A DNA stretch of 64,000 bases from Saccharopolyspora rosea (GCF_025643595.1 NZ_CP102826.1:6324001-6388000), one strand, 5' to 3'; positions 53,183 to 64,000 are shown, numbered from the stretch's first letter. Numbers and translations: made by a program. Notes: generated by a model from the sequence alone, not told the origin.

Positions 53183-54349
53183 TCAGCGCAGCCAGCGGGC
53201 CAGCCGGTCGAGGGCTTCGGAGATCTCCTCGGTGCTGCCCGCGAAGGACAGCCGCACGGAGCGGTTGCCGCGCACCGGGTCGAAGTCCACACCCGGCACC
53301 ACCGCGACCCCGGTGTCGTCGAGCAGCCGACGGCAGAAGTCCGGCGAGTCGTCGGTGAGGTCGGAGACGTCGGCCCAGGCGTAGAACGCGCCGTCCGCCG
53401 GGGCGACGCGCGTGATCCCCAGCTCGGACAGCCCGCTGAGCAGCAGCTCGCGGTTGGTCCGGTACCGGTCGACGTGCCCGCGCACCTCCCGGTAGGCGTC
53501 CGGGGAGAACGCGCCGAGCGCGGCGTGCTGCGACAGCGCGGGCGGGCACAGGGTGAAGTTGCCGGTCAGCGAGTCGACCGCGCGGCGCAACCGCTCCGGC
53601 ACCAGCATCCAGCCCAACCGCCAGCCGGTCATGCACCACAGCTTGGAGAACGAGTTCACCACGATCGCCTCGCGGGAGAACTCCCACGCGCTGTGCAGCG
53701 GTTCTCCGTAGCTGAGGCCGTGGTAGATCTCGTCGCTGATCAGCCGCACCCCGTGCGCCTCGCACCACCGGGCCAGCGCGGCCAGCTCGTCGCCCGGCAG
53801 CACCGTGCCGGTCGGGTTCGCCGGGCTCGCCACGATCAGCCCGCGCACCGGCTCGTCCAGTTCCTCCAGCATCCGCACGGTCGGCTGGAAGCGGGTCGAG
53901 GAGTCGCAGGGCAGCTCGACGACCTCGCAGTCCAGCGCGGTCAGGATGTTGCGGTACGCCGGATATCCCGGGCGGGCCAGCGCCACCCGGTCGCCGGCGT
54001 CGAAGGCGGCCAGGAACGCCAGCAGGAACGCGCCGGAAGCCCCGGTGGTCACCACGACGTCGTCGACGCCGACGCCGAGCCCGTGCTCCCGGTCGTAGTG
54101 CCCGCCGATGGCCTCGCGCAGTTCCGGCAGGCCCAGCTGCACGGTGTAGCCGAGCTGCTCCGCGTGCAGCGCGTGCGCCGCGGCCTCCCGCACCGCCCTC
54201 GGGGCGGGTGTGGACGGCTGTCCGGCCGCCAGCGACACCACGTCGCCGCGCGTCCGCTGCCGCTCCGAGGCGGCGGTCAGGACCTCCATGACCTGGAAGG
54301 GGGCGACGTCGGCGCGCCGCGCGACACCCAGAACCGCGGGATCGAGCAT
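53183..54349 (-). CDS. Class I/II PLP aminotransferase
   Basis: Aspartate-aminotransferase-fold enzyme, 388 aa from ATG MLDPAVLGVARRADV. Features are SLAAGQPSTPAP, TTGASGAFLLAF, ASPANPTGTVLP, the cofactor Asp/Tyr in ISDEIYHGLSYG, the PLP-lysine in SFSKLWCMTGWRLGW near residue 225, and Arg in RLSFAGS for the substrate carboxylate. It belongs to the AspC/DapC-like group. Substrate not determined. Confidence 0.87.
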   Translation of the reverse strand: MLDPAVLGVARRADVAPFQVMEVLTAASERQRTRGDVVSLAAGQPSTPAPRAVREAAAHALHAEQLGYTVQLGLPELREAIGGHYDREHGLGVGVDDVVVTTGASGAFLLAFLAAFDAGDRVALARPGYPAYRNILTALDCEVVELPCDSSTRFQPTVRMLEELDEPVRGLIVASPANPTGTVLPGDELAALARWCEAHGVRLISDEIYHGLSYGEPLHSAWEFSREAIVVNSFSKLWCMTGWRLGWMLVPERLRRAVDSLTGNFTLCPPALSQHAALGAFSPDAYREVRGHVDRYRTNRELLLSGLSELGITRVAPADGAFYAWADVSDLTDDSPDFCRRLLDDTGVAVVPGVDFDPVRGNRSVRLSFAGSTEEISEALDRLARWLR

Positions 54350-54446
54350 GCGCTCAGCGTGCCAGGCGCGGAACCGGGCCGGACGCGCAGGTCCCGGCTG
54401 TCGGACGCGCCGCGCCACGCCCGTCCCGTTCGCGCACGGCAGCCGC

Positions 54447-55664
54447 TCAGTACCCCTGGTACCCGCCGCCGCGGGCCATCGACTTCAGCCCCGGGTGGCC
54501 CTCGAAACCGCCGTAGCGGGCGAAGGTGTACCGGACACCGGCGATGATGTTGTCCACCGGGTTGTAGATGTCGTTGTGGCCGGGCAGCTTGTACTGCTGG
54601 AACGTCGGGTCGATGCACTGCATCAGGCCCTTCGACGGGGTGCCCTTGGCGGCGTTGGAGTCCCAGTTGTTGATCGCGTGCGGATTGCCGCCGGACTCCT
54701 TCTCGATGATCGTCCAGATCTGGTCGATGTTGTCCTCGGTGACCGGAACGCCGTTGGCCCGCAGGATCTTGATCGCCTCGCGGATCCAGTCCTCGACGTT
54801 GCCGGGCGGCGGTCCACCGCTCGGCGGGCCACCGCTGGGACCGAGCCCGCCACCACCGCCGGAGTAATCACCGCCGGAGTAGCCGCCGTGGGAACCGGAC
54901 GCCCCGCCGGAACCGCCCGATGCGCCGCCGGAACCGCCGGACGCGCCGGAGTCCCCGCCTGGCTGTTCGGTCGCGCCCTGCGGGTCGGTACCCGCCGGGT
55001 GCGAGGGCATCGGCGTCAGCTGCCAGTCGACCTCGCGGCCCGGAGCCGGGGTGAAGTCCTGGTCACCGGCCTTCGGGAGCGTCGAGAACACCCCGTCCAG
55101 CCCGCCTGACGCGGTCGCCAGCCGAGCCGCCGCACCGCTCAGCCCCGACTCGGCCTCGTCGATCTTGCCCTTGGCCTCCTGGGCGTGCTGCTGCATCGCG
55201 CGCCTGATCTCGTCGTCCCGGTCGTGCGCGGCCCGCTGCTTGGCGTCCTCGTCGTCACCGGCGGCGGAGACGGCGCGGTCGTACTCCTGCTCGGCCCGGC
55301 GCGCGTCGGCCAGCGCCCGCTCGCCGATGGCGTTGACCGCCTCCTTGGCGTTCTCGACGAGGAGGGCCGCCTGCTCCAGCGCCGCGGCCGAGTCCTCCAC
55401 GGCCTGCTCGGCCCGGTCGAACCCGCCGGTCAACTTGCCCATGTAGCCGACGAAGGCGTCCGCCGAAGCGCCCTGCCACGCCTCGTCGAGGCGCCCCACG
55501 GCCTTGCCGACGTGCTGGCCGCTCTCGCTGATCTTCGACGCCGAGTCGCGCCAACGTTTGCCGATCCGCCGGATCTCGTCCGGCCTGCTGTTCTCGACCT
55601 TGCGGAGGTACCCGGCGAGTTCGCCGCCACCCGGCTTTCCCGCCACCTCTCCGGAAATCTCCAT
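54447..55664 (-). CDS. WXG100-type protein fused to lytic transglycosylase domain
   Basis: Protein of 405 aa without signal peptide. The N-terminal WXG100-like helical hairpin has the WQG motif (Trp63-Gly65, DEAWQGASADAF), then a long coiled coil (about 80-200), a Gly/Ser-rich linker (about 240-285), and a C-terminal transglycosylase SLT-like domain (IWTIIEKESGGNPHAINNWDSNA, GLMQCIDPTFQQY) in which Glu of KESGGNP is the expected catalytic acid. This is the layout of type VII-exported peptidoglycan enzymes. It is preceded after 13 bp by a small helical partner. Confidence 0.85.
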   Translation of the reverse strand: MEISGEVAGKPGGGELAGYLRKVENSRPDEIRRIGKRWRDSASKISESGQHVGKAVGRLDEAWQGASADAFVGYMGKLTGGFDRAEQAVEDSAAALEQAALLVENAKEAVNAIGERALADARRAEQEYDRAVSAAGDDEDAKQRAAHDRDDEIRRAMQQHAQEAKGKIDEAESGLSGAAARLATASGGLDGVFSTLPKAGDQDFTPAPGREVDWQLTPMPSHPAGTDPQGATEQPGGDSGASGGSGGASGGSGGASGSHGGYSGGDYSGGGGGLGPSGGPPSGGPPPGNVEDWIREAIKILRANGVPVTEDNIDQIWTIIEKESGGNPHAINNWDSNAAKGTPSKGLMQCIDPTFQQYKLPGHNDIYNPVDNIIAGVRYTFARYGGFEGHPGLKSMARGGGYQGY

Positions 55665-55677
55665 GTCGTCCCCAGTT

Positions 55678-55980
55678 TCAGCGCCGCATGGCGGCGGCGT
55701 TCGCCGCGTCGATGTCGTCGACCGAGCCGCGCACCGAGTCGAGCGCGCTGCCTGCGGCGCGCAGCAGCTGCTCGGCGGCGTCCAGCTGCTGCTTCGCCGC
55801 GGAGTCCAGCGCGCCGATCGCGGAGGCGAGCTTGCCCGCGGCGTCGAACTCGCCGAAGATCGCGGCGTCCACGCGCTGGTTCTCGAACCCGTCCCCGATG
55901 GCCCCCACCGGGCCGGCCTTGCCGTCCAGCTCGGACCGGCAGTCCTCCAGCGCTGCGATGTTGTAACCGGCTCGGGTCAC
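55678..55980 (-). CDS. Small WXG-like partner of transglycosylase
   Basis: Helical protein of 100 aa from GTG (MTRAGYNIAALEDCRSEL), with a C-terminal AAAMRR and heptad-like Ala/Leu patterning resembling EspC/WXG100-class proteins, though no Trp-X-Gly is present. GAGGAGG lies just upstream of the GTG. It is 13 bp from the WXG-transglycosylase and is likely its co-secreted partner. Confidence 0.75.
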   Translation of the reverse strand: MTRAGYNIAALEDCRSELDGKAGPVGAIGDGFENQRVDAAIFGEFDAAGKLASAIGALDSAAKQQLDAAEQLLRAAGSALDSVRGSVDDIDAANAAAMRR

Positions 55981-56063
55981 GGCCCCTCCTCGCGTTCGCT
56001 CGTGCGATGTCGGACGCTGCCCGGCGCAGCACGGTTCCAAGCGAGGTCATGACTACCAAAAAC

Positions 56064-56105
56064 AACCGCCCGGCATCCGCGTTTCGCCAGCGGAGCCGGG
56101 CGGTT
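56064..56105. terminator. Terminator after purD
   Basis: AACCGCCCGGC pairs with GCCGGGCGGTT, with A/T runs on both flanks, so it can work in both directions. Confidence 0.85.
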
Positions 56106-56123
56106 TTCACCCGTGTGCCGGGT

Positions 56124-57377
56124 TCAGGCCCGGACCTCGCCGCGCGCGGCGCGCAGTGCGATGTCGGTGCGGTAGTGGGCGCCCGGCAGGTGGACGCCGG
56201 AAACCCGGCGGTAGACCTCGGTCCGCGCGGCCTCCAGGTCGGCGCCGGTCGCGACGACCGACAGCACGCGGCCACCGGAGGAGACGACCGCGCCGTCGTC
56301 GCGGCGCCGGGTGCCGGAGTGCAGCACGCCCTGGCCGTCGCTGCCCTGGATGACGTCGTCGACCCGCGGCCGTCCCGGGTAGCCCTCGGCGGCGAGGACG
56401 ACGGTCACCGCGCACCCCGGCTCCCACTCCAGCGGCGGCTGGGCGGCGAGCTCACCGCGCGCCACGGCGTCCAGCAGCGACGCCAGCGGGGTGTCCAGCA
56501 GCGCGAGCACGGCCTGCGTCTCCGGGTCGCCGAACCGGCAGTTGAACTCGACGACCTGGGGACCGTTCGACGTCAGCGCGAGGCCGGCGTAGAGCAGTCC
56601 GGAGAACGGCGTGCCGCGGCGGTCCAGTTCGTCGACGGTGGGCTGCACGATCGTGCGCACCACGGTGTCGACCAGGTCGTCCGGCGCCCACGGCAGCGGC
56701 GCGTAGGCGCCCATGCCACCGGTGTTCGGGCCCGCGTCGCCGTCACCGACGCGCTTGAAGTCCTGCGCGGGCAGCAGCGGCACGACGGTGGTGCCGTCGA
56801 CGAGGCAGAACAGCGACGCCTCGGGACCGTCGAGGAAGCTCTCCAGCAGCACCGGGTGGCCGCCGTCGAGGAGCCGGAGGGCGTGCGCCCGCGCCGCGTC
56901 GAAGTCGTCGGTCACCAGCACGCCCTTGCCCGCGGCCAGACCGTCGTCCTTGACCACCCAGGTCGGACCGAAGTGCGACAGCGCGGCGTCCAGCTTCGCC
57001 GGGTTGTCGACGATCTCGCTGTGCGCGGTGGGCACCCCGGCGGCCTGCATGACGTCCTTGGCGAACGCCTTGGAACCCTCGATGCGCGCGGCCTCGCGGG
57101 ACGGGCCGAAGCAGGCGATCCCGGCCGCGCGCACCGCGTCGGCCGCACCCGCGACCAGCGGCGTCTCGGGACCGAGGACGACGAGGTCGGCGCGCCAGTT
57201 GCGGGCGAGTTCGGCGATCTGGTCCGGTTTGGAGACGTCAACGGCGTAGGGCTCGGCGAGCGCCGCGATGCCCGCGTTCCCGGGCGCGCACGCGAGCGCG
57301 GTCACCGCCGGGTCGCGGGACAGCGCCAGCACGATCGCGTGCTCCCGGCCACCGCCACCGATCACGAGGATTCGCAC
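56124..57377 (-). CDS. purD: Phosphoribosylamine-glycine ligase PurD
   Basis: GAR synthetase, step 2 of purine synthesis, 417 aa. ATP-grasp elements are [50 protein letters not shown], and [11 protein letters not shown]. The GTG at 57377 lies seven bases after a TACGCT -10 (57390-57385, minus), so the start is probably leaderless. Divergent from the antiporter gene. Confidence 0.96.
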   Translation of the reverse strand: MRILVIGGGGREHAIVLALSRDPAVTALACAPGNAGIAALAEPYAVDVSKPDQIAELARNWRADLVVLGPETPLVAGAADAVRAAGIACFGPSREAARIEGSKAFAKDVMQAAGVPTAHSEIVDNPAKLDAALSHFGPTWVVKDDGLAAGKGVLVTDDFDAARAHALRLLDGGHPVLLESFLDGPEASLFCLVDGTTVVPLLPAQDFKRVGDGDAGPNTGGMGAYAPLPWAPDDLVDTVVRTIVQPTVDELDRRGTPFSGLLYAGLALTSNGPQVVEFNCRFGDPETQAVLALLDTPLASLLDAVARGELAAQPPLEWEPGCAVTVVLAAEGYPGRPRVDDVIQGSDGQGVLHSGTRRRDDGAVVSSGGRVLSVVATGADLEAARTEVYRRVSGVHLPGAHYRTDIALRAARGEVRA

Positions 57378-57573
57378 GGTCCGGAGCGTAAAGCGTGCGA
57401 CGCCGCACCGGGCCCCGGGGGTCCACCACCGACTGTTCCACAGTGGACACACGGGCACCGCGGGCCGCTCCGGCACCACGGCTCCCACTTCCGGACAAAT
57501 CTCACAGCGGGGACGCGCCCAGCGGTGACCGCCCGACGCCTAGCCTTGTCCATGGTGGACGGAGGTGACGCTT

Positions 57574-59190
57574 GTGGCCCAACTGCTGCTCGTGCTGATC
57601 GGTGCGCTGCTGGTGACCGCGGTGGCGCGCAGCCGGGAGATCGCCGCCCCGCTGCTGCTCGTCCTGGTAGGTCTCATCGTCTCGCTGATCCCGGGCGCCG
57701 CCGAGCTGTACATCGACCCCGAACTGCTGCTCACGGTCGTGCTGCCACCGCTGCTGTACGCCGCGGCGCTGGAGAGCTCCTACCTGAACTTCCGCAAGCG
57801 GATCCGGCCGATCGTGCACCACGGCGTGCTGCAGGTGGTGGCCACCGCGTTCGTCGTCGGGTGGATCTCCTTCACGCTGATCCCGGAACTGCCGCTGGCT
57901 TCGGCGATCGTGCTCGGCGCGGTGATCGCCCCGCCGGACGCCGTCACCGCCGCCGCGATCGGGCGCCAGCTGAAGCTGCCGCGCGGCATCATGACCGTCC
58001 TCGGCGGCGAGAGCCTCATCAACGACGCCGCCGCGCTGACGACCTACCGGATGGCGATCGCCGCCGTCGCCGGGAGCACGCCCACCCTGGCCCAGGGCCT
58101 GTGGGCGTTCGCGCTCGCCGTGGTGGCCGGGATCGCGGTCGGCCTGGTCATGGGCGTCCTCGCGCACATCGCGCGGACCCGGGTGCCGGACGTGCAGGTC
58201 GCCACCGTCCTCGGCGTGCTGGTGCCGTTCGTGGCGTACCTGCTGGCCGAGGAGCTGGGCGGCTCCGGAGTGCTCGCGGTGGTCACCGCCGGGCTGTACG
58301 TCGGCCACCACCAGCCGCGCGCCCGCGCCGCCGGCCGGCTCCAGGAGCACACCGTCTGGGCGTCGATCAACCTGCTGCTGGAGAGCCTCGTCTTCGCGCT
58401 CATCGGCCTGCAACTGCACAAGATCATCGAGGAGGTCAACGCCTCCGGCCGGAACGTCGCGGCGGTGGTGGTCAGCGCCCTGCTGATCCTGGGCGCGGTC
58501 ATCGCGTTCCGGGTGGTGTGGATGTTCGCGGCGAACTACCTGCCCGGCCTGTCGCACCTGATCAGACCGTCCGGCGCCCGCCGCGGCAGCGTGTGGCGGC
58601 GCACCACGGTGCTGTCGTGGACCGGGATGCGCGGGGTGGTCACGCTGGCCGCGGCGGGCGCGATCCCGTACACCACGGAGAGCGGCGCCCCGTTCCCGGC
58701 CCGCGAGGTGATCCAGCTCGTCGCGTTCGTCGTCACCGTCGGCACGATCCTGGTCCAGGGCACCACGCTGCCGCTGCTGATCCGCAAGCTCGGGGTCAGC
58801 GACCCGCAGGAGTCCGAACGGGACGACCACGCCGAGGCCGAGGCCCGGCGCATCGCCACCAGCGCCGCCCTGGAGTACCTGGAGGGGCTCACGCCCAGCG
58901 ACCTGGCGTGCGACCAGAAGCGCTTCGAGCGGGTGATCAACCGCATGCGCGACCTGGTGGAGCACCAGGGCCAGGCCGCGGCCGAGCAGGTCGGCCGCAC
59001 CCCGGACGAGCGCGCGGACACCGCCAGCCGCGTGTTCAGCGAACTGCGCCGCGACCTGCTGGAGGTGGAGCGCCGCGCGATGGCCGACGAACGCGACGCG
59101 GGACGCCTCGACGACGAGGTCCTGCGCCGCGTCCTGCGCGAACTCGACCTCCAGGAAGCCGCCCTGGACTCGTCCTGGCGCAACCGCTGA
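57574..59190 (+). CDS. Na+/H+ antiporter (CPA1 family)
   Basis: Sodium/proton antiporter of 538 aa with about 11-12 membrane helices. The ion-binding segments are AVIAPPDAVTAA and GGESLINDAAAL, and GMRGVVTLAAAGAIP matches the NhaP/CPA1 family. A C-terminal cytoplasmic tail of about 120 residues (from LGVSDPQESERDD) is rich in Glu/Arg. GGAGG eight bases upstream sets the GTG. Its TGA stop is the first three bases of repeat copy E. Confidence 0.9.
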   Translation: MAQLLLVLIGALLVTAVARSREIAAPLLLVLVGLIVSLIPGAAELYIDPELLLTVVLPPLLYAAALESSYLNFRKRIRPIVHHGVLQVVATAFVVGWISFTLIPELPLASAIVLGAVIAPPDAVTAAAIGRQLKLPRGIMTVLGGESLINDAAALTTYRMAIAAVAGSTPTLAQGLWAFALAVVAGIAVGLVMGVLAHIARTRVPDVQVATVLGVLVPFVAYLLAEELGGSGVLAVVTAGLYVGHHQPRARAAGRLQEHTVWASINLLLESLVFALIGLQLHKIIEEVNASGRNVAAVVVSALLILGAVIAFRVVWMFAANYLPGLSHLIRPSGARRGSVWRRTTVLSWTGMRGVVTLAAAGAIPYTTESGAPFPAREVIQLVAFVVTVGTILVQGTTLPLLIRKLGVSDPQESERDDHAEAEARRIATSAALEYLEGLTPSDLACDQKRFERVINRMRDLVEHQGQAAAEQVGRTPDERADTASRVFSELRRDLLEVERRAMADERDAGRLDDEVLRRVLRELDLQEAALDSSWRNR

Positions 59191-59391
59191 CTGTTTTGGT
59201 GGATACCGTGGTCGTTTTGCGTAGCGGCGCCAGCGCTTTCTCTTTTCGGTGAGTGGTCTCGCAACCCGCACCGCCGCGGGTTCTCCGACAAGCACAGGGG
59301 CGCGTCAGCGCCTCCGTGGGGGGGGTCGGGCGACGGGCGGGCCGCTGAGGTTCCGCCACCTGCGCCGCTACGCAAAGCGAGCCGACAGTCA
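59188..59391. repeat. Dispersed palindromic repeat, copy E (204 bp)
   Basis: Ends are inverted TGACTGT (59188-59194) and ACAGTCA (59385-59391). Inner arms CGTTTTGCGTAGCGGCGCC and, inverted, CTTTGCGTAGCGGCGCAGG lie near each end. The right arm shares GTGGCGGAACCTCAGCGG with copy A, and the 59231-59280 interior matches copies D and F. It fills the whole gap between the convergent antiporter gene and purA. Confidence 0.87.
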
Positions 59392-59396
59392 ACCCC

Positions 59397-61488
<2,092 letters not shown>

Positions 61489-61648
61489 CACACCCACCGA
61501 TCGGGTCGGTGATTTGATCACCGACCAGTGCGACGATCGGTGGCGTTTTCACGCCAAGTCACCTCTTGGCCACGCTGCGGCATTGTCTCGGCCACCCGGC
61601 CGGGACAAGGTCAAGACCTGTTGGCGAGAAGCCCACGCGGAGGAAGCC

Positions 61649-62287
61649 ATGAGAGTCCACCGATCGCTGCGCGCAACTCTGACCGCCCTGCCGCTGGCGG
61701 GCGTCATCGCCCTGGTGCCCGCCGGCACCGCCGCCGCCGAGCCTCCCGGCATCCCCGACCCGGCGGCGGCGAAGACCGAGCTCAACGAGCTCAAGGTCGC
61801 CCCCGAGGGCTCGATGGACGGCTACAGCCGGGAGAAGTTCCCGCACTGGATCGAGCACCCGGACGGCTGCAACACCCGCGAGGAGGTGCTCAAGCGGGAC
61901 GGCAAGGACGTGCACGTGGGCTCGGACTGCTACCCGACCTCGGGTTCGTGGTTCAGCCCGTACGACGGCAAGACCTGGGACAAACCGTCCAGCCTGGACA
62001 TCGACCACATCGTCCCGCTGGCCGCGGCGTGGCGTTCCGGTGCCGCGCAGTGGCCCCAGCAGCGGCGCCAGGACTTCGCCAACGACCTGGAGGGGCCGCA
62101 GCTCATCGCGGTCACCAACTCGGTCAACCGGGAGAAGGGCGACCAGACGCCGGACAAGTGGATGCCCCCGGCGCAGGACTACCACTGCGAGTACGCCGAG
62201 ATGTGGGTCGGCTCGAAGCACAAGTGGCAGCTCACCGTCACCGACGCGGAGAAGGCCGCACTGCAGAAGGCCCTGGACGCTTGCTGA
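61649..62287 (+). CDS. Secreted HNH/GmrSD-type nuclease
   Basis: Secreted protein of 212 aa. The signal peptide covers about residues 1-30 (VPAGTAAA). The nuclease motif DIDHIVPLAAAWRSG (Asp119-His120) plus NREKGDQTPDKWMPP are characteristic of HNH proteins of the DUF1524/GmrSD C-terminal type. Four Cys residues may form disulfides. A role in nutrient DNA degradation or competition is inferred; no immunity gene is obvious. Confidence 0.88.
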   Translation: MRVHRSLRATLTALPLAGVIALVPAGTAAAEPPGIPDPAAAKTELNELKVAPEGSMDGYSREKFPHWIEHPDGCNTREEVLKRDGKDVHVGSDCYPTSGSWFSPYDGKTWDKPSSLDIDHIVPLAAAWRSGAAQWPQQRRQDFANDLEGPQLIAVTNSVNREKGDQTPDKWMPPAQDYHCEYAEMWVGSKHKWQLTVTDAEKAALQKALDAC

Positions 62288-62315
62288 TCCGGTCGAAGGC
62301 GGCGACCCTGCCGGG

Positions 62316-62582
62316 ATGAGCGAGAACGTGCTGCGATCGGCGCTCGTCGCGCCGCCCGGCGGGGTCATGACCGACGAGGTCGGGGTCGTCACCGGCGATC
62401 TGGAGCTGGCCACGGAGTGCGTCGGCGGCGACGTGACGGTGTGGCTGCGCTACGCCGGCGCGGACGAGTGGTACCGGCTGTCGGCGGCCGACTGCCACCT
62501 GCACGACCCGCGCGACCACGCCGCCCTGCACTCCGCCCTGGTCGCCGTGCTGCACCGGCCGACCGCCGACCTGCGCGGCTGA
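62316..62582 (+). CDS. Small protein of unknown function
   Basis: Protein of 88 aa (MSENVLRSALVAPPGG...), probably soluble, with VTVWLRYAGADEWYRL and a His-containing C-terminus. No family recognised. It follows the nuclease by 28 bp and could be part of its transcript; an immunity role is speculative. Confidence 0.6.
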   Translation: MSENVLRSALVAPPGGVMTDEVGVVTGDLELATECVGGDVTVWLRYAGADEWYRLSAADCHLHDPRDHAALHSALVAVLHRPTADLRG

Positions 62583-62624
62583 ACGTCAGCCGCCGAACGT
62601 GGTCCCGGCGAGCCGCGAGAGGCG

Positions 62625-62665
62625 CGCTCTCCCCCGGTGAGCGGTCCTGCGACCGGCACCGCCGC
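62625..62665. repeat. Dispersed repeat, copy F (core only)
   Basis: GGTGAGCGGTCCTGCGACC and GGCACCGCCGCG match the core of copy E (GGTGAGTGGTCTCGCAACC, GCACCGCCGCG) with only a few differences. It lies in the convergent gap between the 62316 gene and the FUSC gene. Confidence 0.65.
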
Positions 62666-62675
62666 GCACAGCGCG

Positions 62676-63824
62676 TCAGTCCGGCACGTCGCCCTGGTGC
62701 AGGGGCGGGAGGGCGGCGATGGCCTCGGTGCGGCTGAGGCCGGTGGCCTGGAGCAGGTCGACCGCGATCGACCTGACCTGCAGGACCACCACCTGCATCG
62801 AGAAGTGCCCCTCGCCGAGGAGTTCCACCGTGGACCGCTTGGCCACCGAGCGGGCCACCTCGCGGGTCTGGAGCGGGTCGACGCCGCTGGCCAGCTCGTC
62901 GCGCAGCAGCACCACCGCGCCCGCCAGCTCCTCCAACATGCCCGGGAGGGGGCTGGGCACCTCCTCGCCGTCGCGCAGCGCGGCGAGCGCCCGGCGGGCC
63001 AGCACGCGGGTGTTGCGCAACGCGCGGTCGATCGGGATCGACGCGGTCTCGTAGCGTTCGAGATCACCGCGCCGGCTCCACCGGATCGGCGCGAAGCGGG
63101 CGATCTCCTGACCGGCCTGCAGCGCGGTGCGCAGCTCCTCGACGGACCGCTGGCTGCGGCGCGCCTTGGCCAGCACGTCCGAGGCCAGTTCGCGGTCCCG
63201 GCGCGCCACCGCGCCCGCCACCCCGCGCAGCGCGTCCGCCAGCGCGCCGAGCACCACCCGGCCGTTGCGGTGCGCGACCGCCAGCGGGTTCGCGGGCAGC
63301 AGGACGGCGACCGCGAAACCCACGAGCCCACCGATCGCGGCGTCGGTCATGCGGGTCAGCCCGCCCGCGGAGGCGGGCGGCAGCAGGGTGGCGACGAGCA
63401 CCGACGACGAAGCCGCCTGCATCACGATCACGCTGCCGCTGTCGAGCACCACCGCGGTGCTCATCGCCAGCGCGACCACCAGGGCGATCTGCCACGCGCC
63501 GGTGCCGATCGCCGAGATCAGCACGTCCCCGACGCCGATGCCGATGCTGACGCCGACCACCAGCTCCAGGGACCGCCGCATACGCTGGCCCAGCGACACG
63601 CCGAGCGAGATGACCGCGGCGACCGGCGCGAAGAAGGGTTGCGGGTGCCCCACCACGTGCCTGGCGAGGAACCAGGCCAGACCGGCGGCGACCGCGCACT
63701 GGGCGATCGGGACGCCGGTGCGCAGCAGTCGGCGCAACCGGCGGACGAGTTCCTCGCGCACACGGTTCACGCTGAGATTGTCCGCCACCGCGCGCCCGGC
63801 GACGCCGGTGGAGTCGCCGGGCAC
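62676..63824 (-). CDS. FUSC-family membrane protein
   Basis: Aromatic-acid-exporter-like (FUSC) protein, 382 aa. About six helices occupy the first 170 residues (AVAAGLAWFLARHVVGHPQPFFAPVAAVISLGV in parts, with the typical R-R-L/GQR loop QRMRRSLELVVGV), followed by a cytoplasmic helical domain. GTG 63824 or GTG 63770 may be the start. It follows the partial gene at the window edge by 8 bp, so the two are likely co-transcribed. Confidence 0.83.
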   Translation of the reverse strand: MPGDSTGVAGRAVADNLSVNRVREELVRRLRRLLRTGVPIAQCAVAAGLAWFLARHVVGHPQPFFAPVAAVISLGVSLGQRMRRSLELVVGVSIGIGVGDVLISAIGTGAWQIALVVALAMSTAVVLDSGSVIVMQAASSSVLVATLLPPASAGGLTRMTDAAIGGLVGFAVAVLLPANPLAVAHRNGRVVLGALADALRGVAGAVARRDRELASDVLAKARRSQRSVEELRTALQAGQEIARFAPIRWSRRGDLERYETASIPIDRALRNTRVLARRALAALRDGEEVPSPLPGMLEELAGAVVLLRDELASGVDPLQTREVARSVAKRSTVELLGEGHFSMQVVVLQVRSIAVDLLQATGLSRTEAIAALPPLHQGDVPD

Positions 63825-63832
63825 GGCGGCCG

Positions 63833-64000
63833 TCAGGCCAACCCGGTGGCTTCCACCGACGACGGGTCGCTGTCCTCCAGCAGCTGGCGGCAGCGGTCGA
63901 ACTCGTCGTCCTCACCGATCGCCTTGGCCGCGCGGGCCAACGCGGCGATCGACCGCAGCACGCCGCGGTTCGGGGCGTGCCTCCACGGCACCGGGCCGAA
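63833..64000 (-). CDS. C-terminal end of an unidentified protein
   Basis: The last 55 codons of a gene entering from outside the window, ending SSVEATGLA and stop. The visible part is helical and charged (ALARAAKAIGEDDEFDRCRQLLED), with no recognised domain. It is upstream of the FUSC gene on the same strand, probably one operon. Confidence 0.65.
   Translation of the reverse strand, partial: FGPVPWRHAPNRGVLRSIAALARAAKAIGEDDEFDRCRQLLEDSDPSSVEATGLA

Noticed and set aside
55185..59252. Very long open frame (about 1355 codons) on the plus strand
   Set aside because: It runs opposite to purD and the WXG pair and in another frame of the antiporter; its Arg/Ala/Gly-rich translation is typical of high-GC shadow frames.
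59188..59391. Direct target duplication at copy E
   Set aside because: The outer TGA and TCA are inverted, part of the terminal repeat, not a direct duplication.

Overview
The window is high-GC actinobacterial chromosome, most likely from the Pseudonocardiaceae. Mycothiol synthase (MshD), GlnR, a PHO box, an RsiG-type c-di-GMP-binding anti-sigma factor, XRE/DUF397 pairs, WXG100-type secretion genes and many GTG or leaderless starts all fit. The block from purF back to mshD (purF, purM, DUF3073, pabC, nitrobindin, sseC, cysA, thiX, lmeA, glnR, mshD) follows, from memory, the gene order of Mycobacterium tuberculosis Rv0808-Rv0819. The genus is an inference only.

Layout. 1-4.8 kb: phosphate uptake (pstA, pstC, pstS behind a PHO box), mycothiol synthesis (mshD) and the nitrogen regulator glnR. 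5-10.7 kb: hydrolase, lmeA, thiX, then a sulfur operon (DUF4395, cysA, sseC) preceded by a Cys-containing leader peptide, and a nitrobindin-like gene. 10.8-14.9 kb: pabC, a Fur-family regulator, ygfZ, rsiG and asparaginase. 15-18.6 kb: methyltransferase, DUF3073, and a copper-type pair (DUF6153, DUF305) behind a CsoR-like operator. 18.7-22.8 kb: purM, purF and small neighbours. 23-36.4 kb is accessory: subtilisin, PRC-barrel protein, 54-bp tandem repeats, a T7SS-associated protein, a DnaA-box-like pair, GH15, a GGDEF-EAL protein, GH25 lysozyme, two tandem pentapeptide-repeat membrane proteins, a GH27 lipoprotein, and an XRE/DUF397 pair. 36.5-46.5 kb: purL, purQ, purS, purC and purB with secreted and metabolic genes between them. 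46.7-56 kb: tetR, an insertion sequence with a frameshifted transposase, an SMR transporter, a sigma factor with a membrane partner, threonine aldolase, HAD hydrolase, aminotransferase, and a WXG-transglycosylase with a small partner. 56-64 kb: purD, Na+/H+ antiporter, purA, secreted HNH nuclease, FUSC membrane protein.

Nine purine genes (M, F, L, Q, S, C, B, D, A) lie on the minus strand, interleaved with unrelated genes. Together they cover most of the route to IMP plus both steps from IMP to AMP; purN, purE, purK and purH are not in the window.

The most unusual structure is a family of dispersed palindromic intergenic repeats at six loci or more. Several copies begin directly after the TGA stop codon of a gene, and one has a TGA target duplication that includes the stop. 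A full insertion sequence sits in the same position beside the SMR gene, inserted exactly at the junction between a repeat and the stop codon.
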